Shown here piece by piece: positions 54,001 through 64,000 of a stretch of 64,000 nucleotides of DNA (within the stretch, counting starts at the first letter, position 1; the number at the start of each line of letters is the position of its first letter). Made by a program: the position numbers and the translations under genes. Source of the DNA: Schizophyllum amplum (lineage: Eukaryota > Basidiomycota > Agaricomycetes > Agaricales > Schizophyllaceae). Where the stretch lies: contig VDMD01000011.1 of assembly GCA_007026445.1 (NCBI GenBank), positions 186,001 through 250,000 on the forward strand, written 5' to 3'. The notes below the pieces were generated by a model that was not told the DNA's origin, did not search any database, and saw nothing but the letters and a program-made list of their open reading frames with translations.

Positions 54001-55341
54001 TGGGCTCGACGTTGGGAAGGACGGCCTGTGAATGGTTGAGCAAGAAGCCGCGTGGCACCAATGTACTCACCATCACCACACGTGCAACGCGCTCGCGCCC
54101 AGAGACTCGCCCGCCCCGCCGCCGCGAAGCGGCGGGCGCAGGTCCAGCATGACGACCTGGCCAACCCGTCGTTCTCAATAGCTTGACGACGCCGGCGGTG
54201 CGCAGCAAGCGCAGCGACGACGCTCTCGCCCGGGACTGGGCGGCGCAACGAGCGCGGGATGTGAGCTGATTACGTAAGCAGATAAATGTTGGGCTCACCG
54301 TGAGCCCTGCGGCATCCGCTCGCTGTCGCAGACAACGAGCCCGTGGGCCGGGCGTCGTGGCTGACAATGGCGAGGCCGCGTGGCAGCGGTGTTCATGCGC
54401 ATGCCATGCTCGCGACCCCCTCGTCGCGGCGCCATGCGAGCCCGCCATCAGGGCGGGACACGCGAGCCCGTCCGATGGCGGGAGCAGGTGCGGCGTTGCC
54501 GCGTGTGCCGAGGAGCGCGAAGCGCGACGAGGAACGTGGCGGGTGTCCTGGATAGGCGAGGTCAGTAATGGGATTGAATGGCCGCGAAGGATAGTCACTG
54601 ACCCTACGGGAAGGACAGTGACTGACCCTATCGACGACAAAGTCGGCGGGCTTGCACCTCAGTGACTGGATCACTATTCGTGAACTCGGCCCGGAGGTCA
54701 CTGTCGGCGCAATAGCGGGTCCCTAACTGCAGATAAGGTTAGTATGGGTGTAAGGGAATTGCAGAAACGTTAACGTACCCGGTGGTAGGAGATGTCGCGG
54801 CCGAAGGCAAGGATCATTGATAAGAGATCGAGTATGAGCGCGCATTGCAACGGCTGATAGAACTGATCAGTAACATCAAAGTCGGATTCGTATGGAAACG
54901 TACCGGCTAGATATTCGCGAGAGCGACAGAGGTGAGGATCAGTATCGAGTCTAAACAAATCAGAGGCGGTTAGAGCGATTTAAGCAGTTGAATTGAAAGT
55001 GACTGACCGAGCGCGTTAGATCGAGAACGCCGGCCGAAGGCAAATCGAAAGTGGATAGCAGTATCTATGAAAGGATCAGCAAAGTAGAAAAAGCGAAGTC
55101 AAGTAAGACTGGCTTACCTGCATCGTCGGGACGTTCATCACTCGAGAAAAGTGCCATGCAGTAGGGAGCAGTTCGGGATAGTGGAAAATGAAAGGAGTAC
55201 GAAAGTGAGGTAGGTGCCAGTCGCAGTGAAAGGAGCGAAGTGAAAGGAGTGACTGGAAAGGAGCGAAGTGAAGAGAAGACGAGCGAAGGCAGATAAGAAA
55301 GGGTGAAAGAGGATGCTCATTTCCGACTCCTACCCCCCACC
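51050..55341 (-). other. Minus-strand splice-site array, unit 2
   Basis: Near-identical duplicate of the unit 1 array (introns at 52377-52429, 52209-52262 and 52025-52075), with one extra G near 53241. It shares the upstream TATA-like box. Confidence 0.4.
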
Positions 55342-55347
55342 TATATA

Positions 55348-57759
55348 CTACCAACGCACGGCACTCGTTGCCCGCCGCACTCCACGCCCCAAATCACTGA
55401 GTACAAGAAAAGGACAAAAAAAGCTTGGAATATTGCCCACCATTGGCTGAGCGCGTCCGCAGCGGGCTTGGCAGTCACGTGGGGCTCCACAGCTCCACTT
55501 GGGAAGCAGGAAATTGGGGGAGAAGACGTTCGAGAAGGGTCGGAAGGTCGGGAGGGCGGCAGCGGGACAGGGAGGGTGAGTAAGGGGGTGTATGGTATAG
55601 ACGGGGGTAAGAGCGGTGAGCGAGGGTGTTTTGAGGATGGAGGAGGCTGGGAGAGTGTGTCCTGAGCGTACTGTGAGGTGTGGGCGGGCGCTGGTGATGA
55701 GTATGCGGTGGGAGGGCGGCGGGGGGATGCGAAGGGCGAAGAGAGTGCGAAAAAGGGATATTTGCGCGGTGCGAGATTACATGTGTTCCCATTGATATTC
55801 AAAGCTTGTGTATTTTGTTTTGCGAGATGTCTGGAGATTTGTGGGGACGTGGACAAGCGGGAGGAGGCGAGGGGAGGGAAAGACGAACCGTGGGAACGGG
55901 ACCGGGAACGCGCGAGGCGATCAAGCGCGAGTCCGCAGACCCGGACCCGACGTCCTTTCTTCCCACCACCATCCCCGTGTCCTCCCGTTGACGGCGTGCG
56001 CCATAGACGTCGGCGACGTGCGTTGTAGACGTTCTCGGCGCGCTGAGGGCGTTGTATACTGTCACATTTTTTTCTTTGCATTTTTGGTGTTCCGCCCGAC
56101 ACTACGAATGGTGTCGACTTGCTTTCACTCGTCCAGCTCCTTCCTTCGACGGCCGTCGACCTCGCCTCAAGCTGCGGCATTCGATTCTTTAGCTGACGGG
56201 TCCCGACACTGGAGCCAACCCTCGACGTTCCACTTTGCCTGGAGTCGCCTTCGACCGCCACCTTCAAGTCAGAATCATCACCGCCTTCGACCTCCAGCAC
56301 CTTCGACCTCTAATGTTCGACCTCGACTTCAGCCTCTGACCATGACCTCAGTATCTGGCTGCCTTGCGACAGGCTCGCACCAGGCTGCCGCCATCACCTC
56401 CTCAAGCTAGCGCCCTCAAGCAGCCGCCTTCGACACTCTCATCTCCAATCTGTCGCCTTCGACTCCCTCGCCGCAAGTCACCCGCGTCCACCTCCCAGTC
56501 TTCAATCAGCTGCCTGTAGTACCCTTAGCGCAGGTTTTATGCTTTCCGCAGTTCCAGCTACAACTCCAGCAGCATTCTCGCCCTCGACATTCACGGGACA
56601 CGCACTGACCTCACTCACCCTTTCCTCTCACAGGCTGCCAGTGCGGACGAGCTTCTCGGTTCCAACTATCAACTGTTGAGTCTCGGTTTGACGCAGGGTC
56701 TTGGCCTCTGACGATCCGCCTGACTACCGTCAGTGGCTTCGACAATTGCCCAGACTCACAATCACTCGCCTCCCGACACTGCCTTGTCTGCCTTCCGACG
56801 TCACAAGCCTTGATGGTCGCCTCCATCTTTGATGGGCCAACGCAGTAAGCTCGTCTCTGATTCTCCACACGCAGTCGACATCAACGTTCAACATCCCTGG
56901 ACTCTGTGCACAACACCAACATTGCATATGACACACTCGCCCGGCTTTGGGGCTGCGTGTGCTTTGAGGTATCCTCCAGAGTTGGATGATGGGTTCTTGG
57001 TGTAGTATACACACATCCAGTGTATATATACCAGTCTACCTTGCTCTGAATTGATTACCTTTATTGTCAAGTTTTTCTGTGTTCTGGGCGAGTATCCTGG
57101 CCAACGTGCATCGACTGGGGGATTCTTGCTTTCTGAGATCGAGTCCCCGCTTGCTTGAGGTACGACTTTCATTTCATTGCACCTTTGAGTATTTCGAGTC
57201 TTGTCTCCAATCTGCAGCCATTGGACAGCTTTGAATCGTGGTGAGTTGAAGAATTCGTCGGTGCAGCAACCTGAGCTACTACGTAGCTAGTCACTAGTCC
57301 AGTAAAAGAAGGAGACTGCCACTACAGCAAGGCCACCCCGGTATCGGTATATAGCATAGAAATACAGCAAGGCCACCCCGGTATTGGTATATACAGTAGA
57401 AATACGACTAACTCACGAAGGCCCCGGGGGCTCTGACCGCCGCGATCAAGCCGACACCACAACACGAGGCAGGCCCTGAGTCTGAGAGACAGAGTCGGAG
57501 ATCACGTGACGGGCGAGGCAGCAAAGAGAAAGGTCGAAGATGAAGCTGAGCGCTGAAGGGCGAAAGGCATAGCAGCAGAGCGAGCGCCGAGCAGCGGGTG
57601 GCTGGCAGCAACTTGAAGTTCAACGCGGGTGACATCACACAAGCACGGCGTCATGTGTGTGTCAGGTGATGCGCGCTGGGAAGCGAGCACGCAGGCAGAG
57701 AGCCGCCGTCCTGCGACAAACCGTCATCCTCAGCGCCAGCCGGCTGCCTCACTCGCGGC
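55348..57759. other. Gene-poor end of unit 2
   Basis: Near-identical to 45798-48209 apart from a one-base deletion near 56222. The same repeats are present 9550 bp to the right. Confidence 0.5.
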
Positions 57760-57886
57760 GCCTGTACTCGAATGCAGGAAGCGTCTCTACGGCCTTGAGG
57801 CGACCACGCCGTCGCGCGTCAAGTGACGTGAGCTAGCCATTACCGGACTGCTATGGCCCCCAAGCGCCCTCTCCCTCTCCCGCACC

Positions 57887-59745
57887 ATGTCGACGCCTAA
57901 CGGCATTCTGTACAACGCGCCTAACAGCCAGCGCGTGCGCCTACCCCTCGAAGAAGTCCGGGCGCGGGTGCTCATCCTCGATGGTAGTTTCCTGTCTCTC
58001 ATTTGGCGCGCGCGAAATGACCGACCTCCATAGTATCCGCCCGGGTGACCCTAAAGCAGATCTACAGTAATCCGTCTGCGCATCCGACGGCGCGCGCAAA
58101 GTACTGCTTCCCAGTACCTGCGAGCGCGGCAGTCTGTGCGTTCGAAATGACCCGCGCATCGGATGGGCGGAGAATTCAGGCGGTGGCGCGGGAGCGGAAG
58201 CACGCTCAGGAAGACTTTGAGCGTGCCCTGGCAGCAGGAGAAGATGCAGGGCTGCTGGAATATGTTACCGACGATGGTGAGTGCTCGTCTTTCGTCGCAG
58301 ACTAATCTCATCGGCTTTCAGTATTCACGATCTCAGTAGGATCCATACCGGCACACGACCAAGTCTCGGTACAGATAGTAGTGAGCACTTCCACCCGGCC
58401 TTTAGATCCTTTCTCAATACGCGCAGTACGTCATGAGCCTCATGAACGAGGAGAGCGCCTCCGACGTGCGCTTGCACCTCCCCATGCACATCGCCGAGCG
58501 CTACGGCAAGCTACCCGCCGGCGTCGCAGACGCCTCCCACCCACCCTCCGCCGTCCGTGTCCGCATCACCCTCGACATTCTCTGCCGCGGCAAGCTCACC
58601 AGCGTCAAGAGCCCCAGCCACGCCGACCAAGTGCGCATCCGGCCCTACCAAACCGACCGCGGACGCGCCTCGCGCAGGCGGGTCTCTGCAAAGTACCGAT
58701 CCCTGGACTTCCTCGACCGCGATTTTATCCTCATCGTGCGCGCGGAAGGACTCGGCGAGTCGCGCTGCTTTGCGGAGCTCGGGCGCCATCCGACGGACAG
58801 CACGCTCAGGACGCTCGCGCTGCAGCTGGTGCTGGTGCCCAAGGTCCCGCTGGCGCCATCAGAGACGAGAGAGTTCATCTTCCTGGTGGATCGGAGCGGG
58901 AGCATGGACGGGGACCGGATTGAGACGGCGAAGAAGACGCTGCAGGTCCTGCTGTTGATGCTGCCGGCGCAGGGCACGTACTTCAACGTCTTCAGCTTCG
59001 GGGGGCACTCGGACTCGCTGTGGTTGCGGAGTCGACCGTACGATGAGGGCACGTTGGACGAGGCGGTGAGTGCGGTTTTTACTGTGGCGTGGGCACATCG
59101 CTGACGAAGATTTTTGTCAGACGGATCACGTCCGCGCTATGCGCGCCAACTACGGCGGCACGCATATCCGGGAGGCCTTGGAGAACATATTTGCTGCTCG
59201 CCAGGAGAATCACCCGACATCTATCTTTGTACTGACTGATGGAGGCGTAAGCTTTCTCATCGATTTCATCTTTCTATACTGACGCTCAATAGGCCTACGA
59301 TACAGACGCCAGCGTTCAGACTGTGCAAGATGCCGTCGCTAGCGCGCCCCCTCACGCCCGCCTCAACATCTTCTGCCTGGGTATCGGCGACAGCGTGTCG
59401 ACGGACATGTGCGAGGCGGGCGACGGACATGTGCGAGGCGGGCGACGGCATCTTTCTGTACGCGCAGAGCGTGGAGAGCATCGTGAGCAAGTGCGAAGGG
59501 AAGGGGGGAAGGGAGGAGCGAGGGACGGCGTGACGAGGCAGCGAGGGACGGCGGGGAATGGAGGAGCGAGGGACAGCGGGGAATGGAGGAGCGAGGGAGG
59601 GGGGAGGGGGAGGGACGGCGGGGAATGGAGGAGCGAGGGACGGTGGGGAATGGAGGAGCGAGGGACGACGTGGCGCTGTGACGAGGCGGCGAATATGCTG
59701 CGAGGGAGGGGGGAGGGGAGGGGAGGGAGGGGAGGTGAGGGGTGA
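57887..59745 (+). CDS. VIT and vWFA domain protein, copy C, frameshifted 3' end
   Basis: Exons 57887-57983, 58034-58276, 58322-58380, 58427-59065, 59121-59246 and 59293 onward. The VIT domain and vWFA MIDAS are intact, and FCLGIGDSVSTDMCEAGDG is undisturbed because the 41 bp insertion is absent. The 22 bp duplication gacggacatgtgcgaggcgg(gc) is present, however, and shifts the frame. Translation then reads HVRGGRRHLSVRAERGEHRE and a Gly/Glu/Arg tail from the purine tract, ending at 59745 (538 aa). In the original frame the exon continues past the A/B stop site (gagcAAG instead of gagcTAG). Confidence 0.75.
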
Positions 59746-60410
59746 GGGGGAGGAGGAGGCGTTACGAAAGGGGAGTGGAAGGCGTTACGAAAGGGGACGG
59801 GTAGGAGGTGAAAGAAGGGAGGGGCGAGGAGGAGGGGAGGTGAGGGGGGAGGAGGAAGGAGGGGAGGAGGGGCGAGGAGGAGGGAGGGAAAGAGGTCGGG
59901 TAGGAGGAGGAGGGGCGAGGAGGAAGGGAAAGAGGACGGGTAGGAGGGGAGGAGGGGCGAGGAGGGGAGAGGAGGAGGAAGGGAAGAGGAAGGCGTTACG
60001 AAAGGGGAGTGGAAGGCGTTACGAAAGGGGAGGAGGATGGAGAGAGGAGGGGCGAGGAGGAAGGGAGGAGGGGCGAGGAGGAGGGAGGAGGGGAGAAGGG
60101 GCGAGGAGGAGGGGCGAGGAGGAGGGAGGAGGGGCGCGACGGCGGGAGAGGGCGCGAGGCGGGAGAGGGCGTGAGGCGGGAGAGGGCGCGACGGCGGGGA
60201 AGAAGGAAGGGGCGAGGAGGAGCGAAGAAGGGGAGGGCGCTACAAATGGGAGGAAGGAAGGGAGCGAATAAGGGGATGGCGCCACAAATGGGAGGAAGGA
60301 AGGGGAGGGCGCGAAGAAGGGGTTTAAGGGGACGGGAAGGTGTGCGAAGGGGATGGAAGGGAGAAGGCGCGGAGGGAGAAGGCGCGGAGGGGATAAGGCA
60401 CGGGGGAAAC
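59480..60410. repeat. Purine-rich low-complexity tract, unit 3
   Basis: Same composition but reorganised: the ggcgttacgaaagggg motif occurs in two separate pairs (about 59758 and 59996), and different gagggg blocks are expanded. Confidence 0.9.
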
Positions 60411-60539
60411 GCTAACCTACATTCGTAGGAATCGTACCATCGAAGGGGGGACCCGCACGCCTTCGGCGCGTCGCCCCTTCTCCTCCTTTCCTATAGGGCG
60501 ATTGTCCAACGACAGGAAGAAGATCGCCCAATAGGAGGA

Positions 60540-63500
60540 GGCGGCGAGGTAGGTAAAACTCACCTCTGTTCATCACGCTCACAACGTCTCCAGCCCCGCC
60601 GACAAATGTCGCAGCGCGCCGTCGTCCCCTCGACCTCCCCCCTCCTACTTCTCGCCTTTCAAGAAGGATTGCAAGGAGGCGGGGGGGAGCGAAGCGGGTC
60701 GCACTCACCTCGCCTATCCACCCTACGCCTCCCGTGTACCGAGGGGGCATCGCTCAGCGTACCGAGGGGGGCCTCGCTACGCGAGAGACGACGCACGTCC
60801 GTCCTCTTGGTCGGCGAGCGCTCAGGGAGGGAGGGCTGGACGACGCACCCGAACTGTCGTCAATATGAGCAACAGGCCTCAAGGCGTCGACGAATTGACG
60901 CACCTCACCTATTTCGCGAGATGCACAAGACACTTCGCCTTTCAGCCCTCGCGACTTTCGACGCGGGCCTTCTCCTGCTTTGCGTCGCACCGACGATGAA
61001 GGAGGGTATGCGAGATAGATAGGCAAAGAGCCCAGTACGAAGGGGAAGGGCGAAAGGGAAGAGTGAGGGCAGATGAGGAAGGGAGGTGAGGCGAGGGAGG
61101 GTAGAGTACGTACAGCACGATGTTGTGATAGTCACGCACCAATATAACTGTTCGTTATGGTAACCTTGACGACCAAGCCTGTACGAAGCAATGAGAATAC
61201 GAAGGCGGAAGGAGGGGATGGATCGGAAACGACGCGGGAGAACGAAGGGGACACACCTGCTGTTACGAAGACGTTGATAACGTCGACGCGAAGCAAATCC
61301 CAAGGGGAGACACCAACGCAGCCGATGTAGGGGAAGTCAGCGCTGGAAAGTCGTGCACGTCGAAGCCGTGTGCGTTAGCGTGTCTGTGCACGAGTAAAGT
61401 TCAATATATCTACTAGTACACCTACTGATACATTGACTATCAATGTACAAAGTACTCCGAGTCCCTCACCGAGTCACCCTCAAGTGTCAGCTTTCTGAAG
61501 GTGTGAGGGGAACCCGTTGCCGTAAAACGGCCGTCACATACCCTGGTATGCGATTATGGGGAGTGCCAGATAGCCAGCTGAAGCCGATGCGTGAGCTACA
61601 CACCTGCGTTCTAGATGCAAGGAGTCAATACGACCTTTACAAGAGAACCCGCTCACCAATGAGCGAGTCCGCAAAGCGGCAGGCTTTGCCACCATTGTAG
61701 CGAGCCCGGGGCGGACGACGCACATGACCACGGCTACGACAACTCCATGTCAATGAATGCAAAACACGACGACATGTGTGCACTCACATACCGAGTCGTC
61801 CGGCAGGCGCGAGCGGACGCCTTCCGTTATTTTCACAGTCAGGGTGTTACAAGATCGTCAAGTGGCGGGTGAGGGTAAGGACGACACTGGTAAGCCGACG
61901 ATGTCGCCGGACTACTTACTCTCACAACCATGGCTACGACAACTCCATGTCAGTATACACAAAACATGACAGTACGACTCACATACTAAATCGTCTGGCA
62001 GGCGCGACTAAACCCTTGTGTCGTCGAACCACTAAACCGACGATCTGGCCGGACTACTCTCGACCACGGTCACAACAACTCGTTGTATGAGACAGGAGGA
62101 GCGAGGAGTCAAGCAGACTCACCGGCCAAGGCGCAAGCTCACCAGCACAGATCACCGGCACACGTCAACAGTCGCGCCGAACGACCGTCCCATTGTTCTA
62201 TTGTTCTCCCGAAAGGGAACAACAACGATCCTCGCCACGACCCGGGGACGCCCGTGTCGGACCCTCGTGGCTTTGCGAATAATGGCCTAGTCAATATCCG
62301 CACACGTACTGGGAATTGAGAATACGCTGCTTACGCACAGCGGCGAGCGCGGGCGGTCATCTCGGCGGACGAGGTGGCGCCGGCGCTGCGCGCCCACGCG
62401 CGCCGGCCGTCAGTCCGCCACACTCTTACCATCAGTGACAATGAGATCGCGGCGCCGCCTTACGACATCGTGAGCCGTGGGTCCCCATACGATGAGCAGC
62501 TAAAGTTGAACTTCGGCGCCGAAGGGCACGCGTTAGTCACGTGACCGCATGTTGACTTTCCCCGGAGGCGCGCGCGCCTCGGTGTCAGTCGTGGCGTCAA
62601 GCCACAGCCGTGATACGGCGTCCGCCTGGGTCAGTAGGTGCGTTCGTGGGTCCGAAACGCGACCTGGCAGCCGAGGATGTCAACGGTCAGCACCACATTC
62701 ACTGAGTAGCACGATGAGCTCGAGTTCGCGGACGGCGACAGAGTACTGCTCACCATACTAGGCGGCATGACAGCCGCCCAGTTCTCCTCGAAGCGGCGGC
62801 GACATGGGCCGACCCGGCGGGTTATGTCGACATCGGCAGCGTGTCACGGTGTCGTTCGCAAAGACCGGCGGCGGCGGCAACCTGTAGGCGTTCGTGGGCA
62901 ACGTATTACGTAATAATTCAAGAGTTTACTCACCAAGAGTCGTTGCAGCGTGTGCCATCGTCACCTGAAAGCGCAACAGAGCGGCGGCGACGGCGGTGGC
63001 ATTCGCTGTTGCAGGCGGTGAGAGGTCGGGCAGCATATCGAGACCTAAGTACATGTTCAGAGTTGTAAATGGTTGAGCGCGATGCGCGACTGTACTCACC
63101 GCCGGCACACGTGTAGCGTGTCCGTGTATCGGCGGGAGCGCCACGCATTGTGGGTCCACGGGTACACGTCTGTCGTCACGCGGGAAGGCACGTACGAGTC
63201 ACGTGATCCGGTGTTGAACTTGCGCCAACAGGCGACAACCGCGGCGGGAAGCCGAGGCGCACGCCGCGTGCATGCGCTGGGGTGCAGAGTGAGCCATAAA
63301 CTACAAAGCAGGGGTGACAGCTCACCCAGACTCACGAAACGTCCCCAGCATCGCGCCGTAAAGCGGCGGGGTTTCGCCAGGGAAGTCGAATCGCAAAGAC
63401 CCGCGGCGCTGAGTGACACGTCGGCCTGTAGGTGCGGATGGGCGATAAATCACGTAATGCAATATGCCTTGTACTCACCGGAAAACGTGACCAGCAAAGA

Positions 63501-64000
63501 CGGCACCACAACTGCCAACCGCGAAGAGCGCGCTGCTGCGAGCGGACACGCTGTCAATGGCTTACGTAATCCGATCAATCTGCAGTGCACCCCCGGTGAA
63601 CAGTGCGCCATCGCTCGCCGTTGCAGACGACATGGCTGGACTCGACGTTGGGAAGGACAGCCTGTGCAGTGTGAAAGGTTGAGCAAGAAGCCGCGTGGCA
63701 CCAATGTACTCACCATCACCACACGTGCAACGCGCTCGCGCCCAGAGACTCGCCCACCCCGCCGCCGCGAAGCGGCGGGCCATGCGAGCCCGCCATCAGG
63801 GCGGGACACGCGAGCCTGTCCGACTGCGGGAGCAGGTGCGGCGTTGCCGCGTGTGCCGAGGAGCGCGAAGCGCGACGAGGAACGTGGCGGGTGTCCTGGA
63901 CAGGCGAGGTCAGTAATGGGATTGTAATGGCCGCGAAGGATAGTCACTGACCCTACGGGAAGGACAGTGACTGACCCTATCGACGACGACTGACCCTATC
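60540..64000 (-). other. Minus-strand splice-site array, unit 3 (cut by window end)
   Basis: Diverged version. The repeated GAGTTGTCGTAG acceptors and GTGAGT donors are kept near 61720-62130 and 62930-63480. Exon bodies carry 10-13 bp indels relative to unit 1. At the right edge a gactgaccctatcgacgac motif is tandemly repeated. Confidence 0.4.

Larger units (their letters stand above)
48210..57759. repeat. Tandem unit 2 (~9.55 kb)
   Basis: Its left ~920 bp (48210-49134) are identical to the start of unit 3, while the remainder is near-identical to unit 1. That mosaic marks the recombination that made this unit. Confidence 0.95.
57760..64000. repeat. Tandem unit 3 (cut by the window end)
   Basis: Identical to unit 2 up to about 58684. 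After that it diverges, with scattered substitutions and many indels, especially in the purine tract and the splice-site array. It is the older paralogous unit. Confidence 0.93.

Overview
The window looks like genomic DNA of a filamentous basidiomycete, most likely a wood-decay agaricomycete. The genes are GC-rich and packed with 45-75 nt GT-AG introns. They include fungal housekeeping genes (URB1, ISA1, NFU1, ALG1, CDC123), a membrane-anchored P450, F-box proteins of a basidiomycete-like layout, secreted alpha-amylases and VIT/vWFA proteins. No bacterial operon signals are present, and exon structures were worked out by eye.

Layout. 1-1.7 kb: 3' end of a ribosome-biogenesis gene (URB1/NPA1). 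2.5-3.4 kb: ISA1 (Fe-S assembly). 5.0-7.6 kb: cytochrome P450. 8.3-9.3 kb: SGNH/GDSL esterase. 9.3-14.8 kb: three tandem F-box genes on the minus strand; a fourth is at 18.4-20.1 kb. Between them lie a 0.7 kb inverted repeat with LTR-like arms (15.0-15.7 kb) and a hypothetical gene with two KEN motifs. 20.9-22.5 kb: about 2.2 copies of a ~747 bp direct repeat, each carrying a ~105 nt module that folds on the minus strand and shows compensatory and G.U changes between copies. 23.6-24.1 kb: hAT-like MITE with an 8 bp target duplication. 24.6-26.9 kb: frameshifted CDC123 pseudogene followed by a borealin-like reading frame that runs into a foldback element. 27.4-33 kb: an SDR, NFU1 and ALG1 (NFU1 and ALG1 are divergent). 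33.1-38.1 kb: two tandem 12-exon alpha-amylase genes with a VIT/vWFA relic between them.

From about 38.6 kb to the right edge the window is a tandem array of a ~9.55 kb unit, two complete and one cut by the window end. Each unit carries a VIT/vWFA gene, then a ~0.95 kb purine-rich tract, then ~4.3 kb in which the minus strand carries a dense series of consensus splice sites, then ~2.4 kb without a convincing gene. Units 1 and 2 are nearly identical over long stretches. The pattern of differences places an unequal crossover inside exon 4 of the VIT/vWFA gene, so the middle gene is a chimera of the outer two.

Functional reading: ISA1 and NFU1 act at successive steps of mitochondrial [4Fe-4S] maturation. 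ALG1 builds the dolichol-linked N-glycan core. The amylases, and probably the esterase, act on carbohydrate substrates. The right half is young and unstable. The most unusual item is the covarying minus-strand RNA module at 20.9-22.5 kb.
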